Assembly: GCF_003205205.1 (NCBI RefSeq)
Contig: NZ_QJRL01000023.1
Span: 1 to 64,000, forward strand
Origin: Pseudomonas sp. LB-090624
Lineage (GTDB): Bacteria; Pseudomonadota; Gammaproteobacteria; Pseudomonadales; Pseudomonadaceae
Reading direction: 5' to 3'
DNA: 64,000 nt
Position numbers and translations under genes: made by a program. This document shows positions 44,237-52,824 of this stretch, piece after piece; position 1 is the stretch's first letter; the number at the start of each line of letters is the position of its first letter. The notes beneath the pieces were generated by a model. It searched no databases and was not told where the DNA came from. It saw only the letters and a program-made list of their open reading frames with translations.

Positions 44237-45100
44237 ATGAAATCCCGTTTGTTCATCATCAGCCAGTACCTGCTGCCGCACCACCTGCTGTCCCGGCTGG
44301 CCGGCTGCATCGCCGAGTGCCGCGTGCGCTGGTTCAAGAATGCCTTTACCGCCTGGTTCGCCAAGCGCTACCAGGTGAACATGTCCGAAGCCCTGGTCGA
44401 GGACTTGAGCGCATACGAGCACTTCAATGCGTTCTTTACCCGCGCCCTGAAACCGGGTGCCCGACCGCTGGACGAAACCCCGGGCGCCATCCTGTGCCCG
44501 GCCGACGGCGCCGTCAGCCAGCTCGGCCCGATCGAGCACGGCCGCATCTTCCAAGCCAAGGGCCACGGTTTCAGCGCCCAGGAACTGTTGGGCGGTGATC
44601 CGGCCATGGCCGCACCGTTCATGGGCGGCGAGTTTGCCACCATCTACCTGTCCCCCAAGGACTACCACCGCGTGCACATGCCGCTGGCCGGCACCCTGCG
44701 CGAAATGGTGTATGTGCCGGGCCGGCTGTTCTCGGTCAACCAGACCACCGCAGAGAACGTCCCTGAGCTGTTCGCTCGTAACGAGCGCGTGGTCTGCCTT
44801 TTCGATACGGAGCGCGGGCCGATGGCCGTGGTGCTGGTGGGTGCGATGATCGTCGCCTCGATCGAAACCGTGTGGGCCGGGCTGGTGACGCCGCCAAAGC
44901 GCGAGCTGAAGACCTTCCGTTACGACGAAGCCAGCCGGGCGCCAATCCACCTGGAAAAAGGTGCCGAGCTGGGCCGCTTCAAGCTGGGCTCGACCGCCAT
45001 CGTGCTGTTTGGGCCGGAGCAGGTGAAGTGGGCTGAAAACCTGGGCGCTGGCTCCGCAGTGCGCATGGGCCAGTCGTTGGCGGCGCCTGCGCAGGCTTGA
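44237..45100 (+). CDS. psd: phosphatidylserine decarboxylase proenzyme
   Basis: 287 residues. Makes phosphatidylethanolamine. The self-cleavage site is FKLGSTAIVLF (Ser becomes pyruvoyl). Also CPADGAVSQLG, FMGGEFATIYLSPKDYHRVHMP and PGRLFSVNQTT. Membrane-associated N-terminus with a short hydrophobic segment. Confidence 0.96.
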   Translation: MKSRLFIISQYLLPHHLLSRLAGCIAECRVRWFKNAFTAWFAKRYQVNMSEALVEDLSAYEHFNAFFTRALKPGARPLDETPGAILCPADGAVSQLGPIEHGRIFQAKGHGFSAQELLGGDPAMAAPFMGGEFATIYLSPKDYHRVHMPLAGTLREMVYVPGRLFSVNQTTAENVPELFARNERVVCLFDTERGPMAVVLVGAMIVASIETVWAGLVTPPKRELKTFRYDEASRAPIHLEKGAELGRFKLGSTAIVLFGPEQVKWAENLGAGSAVRMGQSLAAPAQA

Positions 45101-45140
45101 TCACGGTTTTAGCATTGGGGTGCATGTCGGGGTTTAGTTT

Positions 45141-45190
45141 GCGCCTGTAAGATCGAGCGCCGCACGGGCGGCGCTGGATTTCACAGGCGC
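45141..45190. repeat. REP-type palindrome after psd
   Basis: GCGCCTGTAAGATCGAGCGC and GCGCTGGATTTCACAGGCGC halves form a near-perfect hairpin, matching the first core of the inverted repeat at 44–300. Located between the convergent psd and serB genes. Confidence 0.8.
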
Positions 45191-45208
45191 TGCAGATTAG
45201 ACGGCAAA

Positions 45209-46423
45209 CTAGCCCCGCGCGTCGCGGTCGCGCAGGCCCAGCAGGTACAGCACCCCGTCCAGCCCCAGGGTAGAAATCGCCTGCTTGGCCGACTGGCGCA
45301 CCAGTGGCTTGGCGCGGAATGCCACGCCCAGGCCGGCCAGCGACAACATCGGCAGGTCGTTGGCGCCATCCCCTACGGCAATGGTCTGCTCCAGCTGCAA
45401 GCCTTCCTCGCTCGCCAGTTTCTGCAACAGCTCGGCCTTGCGCTGGGCATCGACGATTGGCTCGACCGCCACGCCAGTCACCTTGCCATCGACCACTTCC
45501 AATTCGTTGGCGAATACATAGTCGATACCCAGGCGCGCCTGCACCTGGCGGGCAAAGTAGGTAAAGCCGCCGGACAGAATCGCGGTCTTGTAACCCAGGC
45601 GCTTGAGCTCGGCGAAAAGGTTCTCGGCGCCCTCGGTCAGGCGCAGCGATGCACCGATCTCGTCCAGCACGCCTACATCCAGGCCTTTGAGCAGTGCCAT
45701 GCGCTCCTTGAAGCTGGCGCGGAAGTCCAGTTCGCCACGCATGGCGCGCTCGGTGATCGCCGCCACCTGCTCACCCACGCCAGCGGCCTTGGCCAGCTCA
45801 TCGATGACTTCGGCTTCGATCAGGGTAGAGTCCATGTCGAATACCGCCAGGCGGCGGTTACGGCGGAACAGGTCGTCCTTCTGGAAGGCAATGTCGATGC
45901 TCAACTCCTCAGCCAGGGCAAAGAAATCGGCACGCAGGGCCTGGGCGTCGCTCGGCACGCCACGTACGGAAATTTCAACGGCCGCCTTACCCTTGTCGGT
46001 CTCGGCATCCAGCGCCACACGGGCCGACAGGCGCTCGATGCGCTCGATGGTGAGGCCGTACTGGCTGATGACCGCACTCACCCGCTGCAGTTGCTCGGGG
46101 GTGATCTTGCGGCTGAGCAAGGTAACGATGTGGCGCGCCTCGCCATGGCCATCGGCCCAGTGCTGGTAATCCGCCTCGGAAATCGGCGTGTAGCGTGCCT
46201 GCAGGTTCAGCTCATGGGCCTTGGCTTGCACGCCTTGCAGCAGTGCGGTCGCCACTTCGTTGTCCGGGATATCGACCAGGATGCCGAACGACAAGGTGCC
46301 GTGCATGACCGCCAGGCCGATGTCTAGGATGCTCACACCGCCCTGCAGCAGGACGCCGGTGATAGCGGCAGTGAGACCTGGACGGTCCTCACCGGTGATG
46401 TTGATCAGGACGATTTCGCGCAC
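45209..46423 (-). CDS. serB: phosphoserine phosphatase with N-terminal ACT domains
   Basis: 404 residues from GTG 46423 (GGAG eight bases upstream); the ATG at 46456 gives a non-family extension. ACT-like regulatory part (IVLINITGEDRPGLTAAITG, about 4–23, and a second module) precedes the HAD phosphatase with FDMDSTLIEAE (nucleophile Asp), LSGGFTYFA and VGDGANDLPM. Last step of serine synthesis. Confidence 0.95.
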   Translation of the reverse strand: MREIVLINITGEDRPGLTAAITGVLLQGGVSILDIGLAVMHGTLSFGILVDIPDNEVATALLQGVQAKAHELNLQARYTPISEADYQHWADGHGEARHIVTLLSRKITPEQLQRVSAVISQYGLTIERIERLSARVALDAETDKGKAAVEISVRGVPSDAQALRADFFALAEELSIDIAFQKDDLFRRNRRLAVFDMDSTLIEAEVIDELAKAAGVGEQVAAITERAMRGELDFRASFKERMALLKGLDVGVLDEIGASLRLTEGAENLFAELKRLGYKTAILSGGFTYFARQVQARLGIDYVFANELEVVDGKVTGVAVEPIVDAQRKAELLQKLASEEGLQLEQTIAVGDGANDLPMLSLAGLGVAFRAKPLVRQSAKQAISTLGLDGVLYLLGLRDRDARG

Positions 46424-46494
46424 AACCTGGCTCCGGCTTCGATGAAAAATGCGCATTCTACCGATTTTCCATGACCATCGGGCGCCAACGATAC

Positions 46495-46523
46495 TTTGCC
46501 GACAAAACCCGGCTCGCTATACT
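46495..46523 (+). promoter_or_regulatory. sigma70 promoter of the ytjB-like gene
   Basis: TTTGCC (46495–46500) and TATACT (46518–46523), 17 bases apart. It lies inside the upstream part of the open frame, which argues for the downstream GTG start. Confidence 0.6.
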
Positions 46524-46557
46524 CCCCCCACTTTCAAGCCATAAAGAGCCGAGCTCA

Positions 46558-48015
46558 GTGAACCGGCCCACGCCCGTCAAACCAGACAACTTCTTCCTGA
46601 TGATCTATCGTGCCCTGAGTCAACGTCGCGTGCCGCTGGCACTGCGCATCGCCTGCACCAACATCTTCCTGGTGGCGCTGGCACTGGTGATCTACGCCTG
46701 TGTGATGGGCCTGCAGTTCAAGCAGGCCATGCATGAGCAGGCCGATGCCTTGGGCCAGAGCCTGACAACGCAGACGGCCACTTCGGCGACCGAACTGCTG
46801 GTAGCCAATGACATCCTCAGCCTCAATGTGCTGCTGGGCAACCTGGTGAAGAACCCATTGGTAGCCCATGCAGCGATCTACAGCGTGGACAACCGTATCC
46901 TCGCCGAAGCTGGCCAGCGCCCACGCAATGGCCTGCTGGGCGAGGCCGAAGGTGTGTACCAGACCAAAATCAGCTTCCAGGACGTGGCTGCCGGGCAACT
47001 GCGCATCAGCCTGGACATGAGTCAGTTCCAGCAACCGATGCTGATCAGCCTGCAGAGCATGGGCATCCTGGCCGCCATTCTGTTGGTCCTGGCACTGACC
47101 CTGAGCCTGCGCCAAGGCCGCCACATCACGTTGCCGTTGCTGCAGCTACGGGTGTGGCTGCGCGACCCGCAGCACTACACCCCGGCCACCGACCGCCAAG
47201 ACGAGATCGGCGACATTGCTCGCCAGCTGCATGCGCGCCTGGCGCCACCACCGCCGCCGGAGCCCGAGCCTGAGGAAGAAGACGACGAGCAGTTCGACGA
47301 CCTGCACGACGCGGCCCCGGCGCCCAAGGCTGTGCCGCGCTCCCGGGTAGCTGCCGTGGAAGACGAAGATGACGATGAGGCCTTCGCCGGCCTGCTGGAC
47401 GACGACAATGCGCCAAAAGCCGCCGTGGTCGAGTCTGACGAGCCTCAATTCAGCGCCGTGCTCGCCGTACAGCTGGGTTCGCAGGAGCAACTGCGCCGCC
47501 TGCCACGGACACGCCTGACTGAGCTAACCGAGCGCTACAGCGATTGCCTGGAGCACGCGGCCTCACTCTACGACGGTGAAACCCATACGCTGAACGACGG
47601 CAGTACCCTGGTACTGTTCCATAGCCGTGTGTGTGGCGAGGACTACCTGACCAACGCCATTTGCTGCGGCGAACTGTTGCGGGCCCTGGGCCATGCGCTG
47701 CAAATCGAGGTGGCTGACAGTGGCATCACCTTGCAACTGCAGCTTGGTCTGGCGCTGGGCAACGACCTGCACGGGCTGGAACTGGTCGACCTGCTGATGG
47801 CAGAGAAGGCCCAGGATGCCTTGGCGCTGTCGCAGCATAGCCGCAACCTGTTGCTGGTGGAGCGTCCGATCAGCGACGACACGCTGATTCGCCAACGCGC
47901 GCGTATCCGCCCGATTGCCAGCCCGGAGGGTGCCTGCTGCGTAGAGCGCCTGATGGAGCCCTACCCGTCGATGCTGGAACGCCAGCTGGCGCGGATGCAC
48001 GAGCGCCGGGCTTGA
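46558..48015 (+). CDS. YtjB/Smp (AhpA)-like membrane protein
   Basis: 485 residues from GTG 46558, chosen because a good promoter lies at 46495–46523, inside the longer frame. Two membrane helices (about 27–48 and 158–182) flank a periplasmic loop, a HAMP-like segment follows, then an acidic low-complexity stretch with a Pro/Glu run (about 232–250, APPPPPEPEPEEEDDEQ) and another Asp/Glu block (around 270). The C-terminal part, about 310–460, resembles a cyclase-homology or adenylate-cyclase-like fold but lacks clear catalytic residues. Divergent neighbour of serB, as E. coli smp/ytjB is. Confidence 0.75.
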   Translation: MNRPTPVKPDNFFLMIYRALSQRRVPLALRIACTNIFLVALALVIYACVMGLQFKQAMHEQADALGQSLTTQTATSATELLVANDILSLNVLLGNLVKNPLVAHAAIYSVDNRILAEAGQRPRNGLLGEAEGVYQTKISFQDVAAGQLRISLDMSQFQQPMLISLQSMGILAAILLVLALTLSLRQGRHITLPLLQLRVWLRDPQHYTPATDRQDEIGDIARQLHARLAPPPPPEPEPEEEDDEQFDDLHDAAPAPKAVPRSRVAAVEDEDDDEAFAGLLDDDNAPKAAVVESDEPQFSAVLAVQLGSQEQLRRLPRTRLTELTERYSDCLEHAASLYDGETHTLNDGSTLVLFHSRVCGEDYLTNAICCGELLRALGHALQIEVADSGITLQLQLGLALGNDLHGLELVDLLMAEKAQDALALSQHSRNLLLVERPISDDTLIRQRARIRPIASPEGACCVERLMEPYPSMLERQLARMHERRA

Positions 48016-48028
48016 GATAGTCAGCCTT

Positions 48029-48045
48029 GGGGCGCTGAGCGCCCC
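48029..48045. other. short hairpin after the ytjB-like gene
   Basis: GGGGCGC-TGA-GCGCCCC is a perfect 7-bp stem 13 bases after the stop codon, with no T run. It may stabilise the 3' end of the mRNA. Confidence 0.5.
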
Positions 48046-48123
48046 ATCGCCGGCAAGCCTGGTGCCCACAGGCGCTATGCACAACTGGCGATGGCTGCAC
48101 AGCCGCCCCGGCACTTTCAGAAA

Positions 48124-48163
48124 GCCACAAAAAAGCCCGCATCAATGCGGGCTTTTTTGTGGC
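48124..48163. terminator. bidirectional rho-independent terminator
   Basis: GCCACAAAAAAGCCCGCAT and ATGCGGGCTTTTTTGTGGC pair perfectly over 19 bp around CA. It serves the convergent ytjB-like and PqiC-like genes; both sides have a T6 run. Confidence 0.95.
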
Positions 48164-48170
48164 ACTTCGA

Positions 48171-48881
48171 TCAGAACCGATAGACTTCCATGTCGGTACG
48201 GATTGGCGAAGCCATCGGAATCTTGGACTTCTCCGGCGCCTTCTTCACCTGCACCGGAGCAGCGGGCTTTTTAGGCGACTCCTCGGCAATGGCCGGCTGG
48301 TTGGCCAGCGGCTTCAACGCCGTGCTCAGTTGCTCGGCCAGTTTTTGCAGCAGTTGGCCCTGGGCCTGCACCTGCGACGACTCACTGCCCTCGTGCGGCT
48401 GCTCAAGGTGAACGATACGGTTGTCACGGACATGGCCACGACGGTCCAGCAGACGCCACTGGGCGTCGAGGATGGCCGGCTGGTCCTTGCCCGAGTCCAG
48501 GCGAGTGATCGACAACAAGACTTGCACGTCGGGGCTGAAACCAGCAGTCGCCGGGGCCAGCACTACCCGCTGGCTGTCCAGTCGCCAAGCCAATTGACGT
48601 ACCAGCAGCTGGTCGATATCCGACGAAAGGCTGCCAGCCCAGCGACCGTCGGTCGCCGCACTGAGGCTGCCATCGGCCTGACGTTGCAGGAACGTCTCGC
48701 GCTGCAGGTAGTCGGCCACCGATACCGGGCCAAGCACCACGGCCATGCCGGCACTCTGCGACGGCTGGCCAGGATCACCGCTGTCTAGCTGGTACAGGGC
48801 AACCGGCTGGTGCATGGTGCACCCGCCAAGGCCCAGCAGGCCAGTCATCAACAGCGCAAATGGAAGGCGCAGAAATTTCAT
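48171..48881 (-). CDS. PqiC-like ABC-transport auxiliary lipoprotein
   Basis: 236 residues from ATG 48881. Lipoprotein signal with lipobox LGGC (…MTGLLGLGGCTMHQ), then YQLDSG, the start of the ABC_trans_aux/PqiC fold, followed by LGPVSVADYLQRETFLQR and LLVRQLAWRLDSQRVVLAP. A proline/lysine-rich C-terminal tail follows. PqiC works with MCE proteins PqiA/B in lipid transport, but those genes are not adjacent here. Outer-membrane lipoprotein of periplasmic face. Confidence 0.85.
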   Translation of the reverse strand: MKFLRLPFALLMTGLLGLGGCTMHQPVALYQLDSGDPGQPSQSAGMAVVLGPVSVADYLQRETFLQRQADGSLSAATDGRWAGSLSSDIDQLLVRQLAWRLDSQRVVLAPATAGFSPDVQVLLSITRLDSGKDQPAILDAQWRLLDRRGHVRDNRIVHLEQPHEGSESSQVQAQGQLLQKLAEQLSTALKPLANQPAIAEESPKKPAAPVQVKKAPEKSKIPMASPIRTDMEVYRF

Positions 48882-49053
48882 CATCCCATCCAGGCGGCCG
48901 CCTACAGGCACACCGCAGTGATACATATAAATTCAAACGTGCACACGGCCACGCCGGCACCACAGGGGCCATATCATCCGCGAAATAACCGTCCGACTCC
49001 AGCATTTCTGCCCGGAACGGCGCTGAAATTGCCGTTCCAGACATTTCTGCCGA

Positions 49054-51312
49054 TTACGCCGGCACTTCCACCTGCAACCCGTCGACACGCTGGAACCCGC
49101 GTGGCAGCTTGCTGCCGCGCCGTCCGCGCTCGCCCTTGTAATGCTCCAGGTCGTCCGCTTTCAAAGATAGGGTACGCTTGCCCGCTTGCAATACAAGGGT
49201 CGCGCCTTCGGCAATCACGGCCAGATCGGTGACATATTCTTCACGGTTGGCTACCCGGTCGCCCGGCACGCCAATGATCTTGTTGCCCTTGCCCTTGCCC
49301 AGCTGCGGCAGGTCGCTGACCTTGAACACCAGCAGGCGGCCTTCGGTGGTCACGGCTGCAAGCCAATCCTGCTCGCGATTGGCCACCGGGCGCGGGGTCA
49401 TGACTTTGGCCCCGTTGGGCAGGCTGAGCAGGCCCTTGCCGGCCTTGTTCTTGGCCTGCAGGTCTTCACCCTTGACCACGAAGCCGTAGCCGGCATCCGA
49501 AGCCACTACGTACAGCGCGTCGTCTTCGGGCAACAACACGCATTCGAAGGTGGCCCCCGGTGGCGGCGTCAGGCGGCCGGTAAGGGGCTCGCCCTGGCCA
49601 CGCGCCGATGGCAAGCTGTGGGCCGCCAGCGAGTAGCTGCGACCGGTAGAGTCGATCAGTACGGCAAACTGGTTGGAACGCCCGGCAGCGGCGGCCTTGA
49701 AGCCGTCGCCAGCCTTGTAGGAAAGGCCGGTGGCGTCGATATCATGGCCCTTGGCGCAGCGCACCCAGCCCTTTTCCGACAGCACCACGGTAACCGGCTC
49801 GGTCGGCATCAGTTCGTTTTCCGACAGGGCCTTGGCTTCGGCGCGCTCGACGATTGGCGAGCGGCGGTCGTCACCGTAGGTTTCGGCGTCCTTGATCAGT
49901 TCGCTGCGCACCAGCTTGCGTAGCTTGGCTTCGCTGCCCAGCAGCGCCTGCAGCTTGGCCTGCTCCTTCAGCAGCTCGTCCTGTTCACCGCGGATCTTCA
50001 TCTCCTCCAGGCGCGCCAGCTGCCGCAAGCGGGTCTCGAGGATGTAGTCGGCCTGGATCTCGGTCAGGTCGAAGCGCGCGATCAGCGCCTGCTTGGGGTG
50101 CTCTTCGGTGCGGATGATATGAATCACTTCATCCAGGTTGAGGAACGCGGTGAGCAAGCCGTCCAACAGGTGCAGGCGCTTCTCGACCTTGTCCAGGCGG
50201 TGCTGGAGGCGGCGACGAACGGTATTGGTGCGGAACTCCAGCCACTCCACCAGGATCGCCCGCAAGTTCTTCAACTGCGGCCGGCCGTCAAGGCCGATGA
50301 TGTTGACGTTGACCCGGTAGCTGCTTTCCAGGTCGGTAGTCGCGAACAGGTGTTGCATCAGTTCGTCGGCATCCACGCGATTGGAGCGCGGGATGATGAC
50401 GATGCGGCACGGGTTCTCGTGGTCCGACTCGTCGCGCAGGTCGGCGACCATCGGCAGCTTCTTGGCTTGCATCTGCGCAGCGATCTGCTCCAGTACCTTG
50501 GCCCCGGAGACCTGGTGCGGCAGCGCGGTGACGACGATGTCGCCGTCTTCTACGCGGTAGACCGCGCGCATACGGATAGAGCCACGGCCGCTTTCGTACA
50601 TCTTGAGGATTTCGGCACGCGGCGTGACGATTTCGGCCTCGGTCGGGTAGTCCGGCCCTTGGATGTGCTCGCACAACTGCTCGATGGTGGCTTTGGGCTC
50701 GTCGAGCAGGCGTACGCAGGCACTGGCCACTTCACGCAGGTTGTGCGGCGGCACGTCGGTGGCCATGCCCACGGCGATACCGGTGGTGCCGTTGAGCAGG
50801 ATGTTGGGCAGGCGCGCCGGCAGCACGGCTGGCTCCTGCAAGGTGCCGTCGAAGTTCGGCACCCAGTCGACGGTGCCCTGGCCAACCTCGCTGAGCAGCA
50901 CTTCGGCGTAGCGCGACAGGCGTGCCTCGGTGTAACGCATGGCGGCGAACGACTTCGGATCGTCCGGCGCACCCCAGTTACCCTGGCCATCGACCAGGGT
51001 ATAGCGGTAGCTGAACGGCTGCGCCATCAGCACCATGGCCTCGTAGCAGGCCGAGTCGCCGTGGGGGTGGAACTTGCCGAGCACGTCACCGACGGTGCGC
51101 GCCGACTTCTTGTGCTTGGCATCGGCATCCAGCCCCAACTCGCTCATGGCGTAGACGATGCGGCGCTGCACCGGCTTCAGGCCATCGCCGATATGCGGCA
51201 AGGCACGGTCCATGATCACGTACATGGAGTAGTTGAGGTAGGCCTGTTCGGTGAAGTCAGCCAGCGAGCGGCGTTCGACGCCGTCCAGGCTGAGTTCCAG
51301 TGAGTCGCTCAT
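49054..51312 (-). CDS. parC: topoisomerase IV subunit A
   Basis: 752 residues. N-terminal breakage-reunion domain with YLNYSMYVIMDRALP, the quinolone-determining stretch HPHGDSACYEAMVLMAQPF (Ser in the usual hotspot), RYTEARLSRYAE with the catalytic Tyr, and a shortened C-terminal beta-pinwheel. Decatenates daughter chromosomes with ParE, whose gene is two genes upstream on the same strand. Confidence 0.97.
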   Translation of the reverse strand: MSDSLELSLDGVERRSLADFTEQAYLNYSMYVIMDRALPHIGDGLKPVQRRIVYAMSELGLDADAKHKKSARTVGDVLGKFHPHGDSACYEAMVLMAQPFSYRYTLVDGQGNWGAPDDPKSFAAMRYTEARLSRYAEVLLSEVGQGTVDWVPNFDGTLQEPAVLPARLPNILLNGTTGIAVGMATDVPPHNLREVASACVRLLDEPKATIEQLCEHIQGPDYPTEAEIVTPRAEILKMYESGRGSIRMRAVYRVEDGDIVVTALPHQVSGAKVLEQIAAQMQAKKLPMVADLRDESDHENPCRIVIIPRSNRVDADELMQHLFATTDLESSYRVNVNIIGLDGRPQLKNLRAILVEWLEFRTNTVRRRLQHRLDKVEKRLHLLDGLLTAFLNLDEVIHIIRTEEHPKQALIARFDLTEIQADYILETRLRQLARLEEMKIRGEQDELLKEQAKLQALLGSEAKLRKLVRSELIKDAETYGDDRRSPIVERAEAKALSENELMPTEPVTVVLSEKGWVRCAKGHDIDATGLSYKAGDGFKAAAAGRSNQFAVLIDSTGRSYSLAAHSLPSARGQGEPLTGRLTPPPGATFECVLLPEDDALYVVASDAGYGFVVKGEDLQAKNKAGKGLLSLPNGAKVMTPRPVANREQDWLAAVTTEGRLLVFKVSDLPQLGKGKGNKIIGVPGDRVANREEYVTDLAVIAEGATLVLQAGKRTLSLKADDLEHYKGERGRRGSKLPRGFQRVDGLQVEVPA

Positions 51313-51322
51313 GCGGGCCTCG

Positions 51323-51841
51323 TCATTTCAGGTTCTGGCGCAGCAGCATGGTGCCACCGCGCTGGGTAAATTCAAGTTGTTGCAGGGCACTCATGCCCAG
51401 TAATACGGTAGGCCCATCCAGGCCGGGCACGACGATGGCGCGTACGTCCTGCAGGCGGATATCGCCCAGTTGCAGGCTGGCCAGGCGCGTGCGGTAGCCT
51501 TCGGTGCGACCGTTGGCAGTGCTCAGCAGCACCGGGCTGCCGCGCTCCAGGTTCAAATCACGGGCCAGCGCCTCGGGGATCGCAACGTCCGTGGCACCGG
51601 TATCGAGCATGAAATGCACGACCTGGCCATTGATCGCTCCATCCACAACGAAGTGGCCCTGGCCATTACCGAGCAGACGCACCTCGATGAAGCCTTGGCC
51701 ATGCTCGGACTGCACTTGGCTGTTGGGGTTGCGCCGACTGTCTTCCCACTGGCCGAAAAAGCGCGTGGCCAGGAACATGGCTGCCGCCCAGGCAAGGACC
51801 ATCAGCACCCGCCCCGCGCGCTTGCCCGGCGCCTGGCTCAT
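51323..51841 (-). CDS. membrane-anchored retropepsin-like aspartic protease
   Basis: 172 residues from ATG 51841. One N-terminal membrane helix (about 12–28), then a TIGR02281-type aspartyl protease domain with the HFMLDTGATDVAIP motif (catalytic Asp in DTGAT) and GMSALQQLEFTQRGGTMLLRQ at the end. Such single-domain proteases are dimeric. Start overlaps the stop of the gene before it (ATGA) and the stop lies ten bases before parC. Target unknown. Confidence 0.88.
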   Translation of the reverse strand: MSQAPGKRAGRVLMVLAWAAAMFLATRFFGQWEDSRRNPNSQVQSEHGQGFIEVRLLGNGQGHFVVDGAINGQVVHFMLDTGATDVAIPEALARDLNLERGSPVLLSTANGRTEGYRTRLASLQLGDIRLQDVRAIVVPGLDGPTVLLGMSALQQLEFTQRGGTMLLRQNLK

Positions 51842-52824
51842 GGTTTGGCGCTCCAGCCACCTTCCGGCGCGTCGAAGCGCCAGACGATCGGGCGGCTCTC
51901 GCCATCGGCGCGGTCGCCGTTGTTGTTGTCCAGACCGATCCAGGCGCCGTGGGCGTCGATCACCAGTGCTTCGGCCAGACCGAACGGCTGATCGTAACGG
52001 CGCATGGGCTCCAACGCCTCGGCGGCGAACGACCAGCAACGCTCGACCTTGCCGCTGTCAGCGTCACGCCGGCATACCCGGTAGGCATTGCGCTCAAGGG
52101 TGAACAGCTTGCCCTCGAACCAGGCCAGGTCGGCAAAATCGCGCGACAGGGCGCGGGCATTTGGCATTTGCGCCGGCTGCATCTCGACCCCGGCCTCGCT
52201 CAGCAGTACGCAACTGCGCCCGCAGGTCCATACCGACTGCTGGCGTTCGATGGCCACCAGGCCACGGCGCTCACGCTCGGCGGCCAGCCACAGGCGATCG
52301 CCTGCGGGGTTGATCGCCAGGCCTTCGAACAGGGCATTGAAGTTCAGCAGCATGCCGCTGGCCCTGGCCTGGCGAACCATGGCCTGATCAATTTTCAACC
52401 AGTCCGGCTGGCCCTCCTGCGGCAGTTGCAGCACGGCGGCGTGGGCCTCGCTGACCAGGTACATGTTGCCCGCCTGGTCGCAGCTGATGCCTTCGAAATC
52501 CAGCTCGCCGCCACGTATGTAGGAAGCCGCCCAGTTACGTGACTTCAAGCCCCACGGCAGGCCACTTTCCGGCACGGGTGGCGGGGTGAAGGTCAGCGGC
52601 TGCGCACGCCAGGTGGCGTTTTGCTGGTCGAAACGGTAGATGCGGTCGTCATCACGATCGGAGACGCCCCACAGCCCGCCCCGGCATTCCGCGAGCCCAG
52701 ACAGGTTGCCACCGCGCATGCCGTCGATCGGGTGCTCGGCACTCAGCTTCAGCTCCGGCCAATTGCCCGCCAGGCTTGGCAGGGCAACCAGCGCCAGACA
52801 GGCCGACAGAAGCAGACGAATCAA
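51838..52824 (-). CDS. secreted esterase-like / phytase-like beta-propeller protein
   Basis: 328 residues. Signal peptide about 1–19 (LLLSACLALVALPSLAG). The mature part has repeated propeller motifs (GNLSGLAECRGGLWGVSDRDDDRIY, LDFEGISCDQAGNMYLVSEAHAAV, LFTLERNAYRVCRRD) of the 'esterase-like activity of phytase' family. The gene overlaps both parE upstream (ATGA) and the protease downstream, so it forms part of the parE–parC transcript. Activity unknown. Confidence 0.83.
   Translation of the reverse strand: MIRLLLSACLALVALPSLAGNWPELKLSAEHPIDGMRGGNLSGLAECRGGLWGVSDRDDDRIYRFDQQNATWRAQPLTFTPPPVPESGLPWGLKSRNWAASYIRGGELDFEGISCDQAGNMYLVSEAHAAVLQLPQEGQPDWLKIDQAMVRQARASGMLLNFNALFEGLAINPAGDRLWLAAERERRGLVAIERQQSVWTCGRSCVLLSEAGVEMQPAQMPNARALSRDFADLAWFEGKLFTLERNAYRVCRRDADSGKVERCWSFAAEALEPMRRYDQPFGLAEALVIDAHGAWIGLDNNNGDRADGESRPIVWRFDAPEGGWSAKP

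Noticed and set aside
46471..46557. Upstream ATG start for the ytjB-like gene
   Set aside because: A sigma70 promoter lies within this stretch, so the transcript would start after that ATG.
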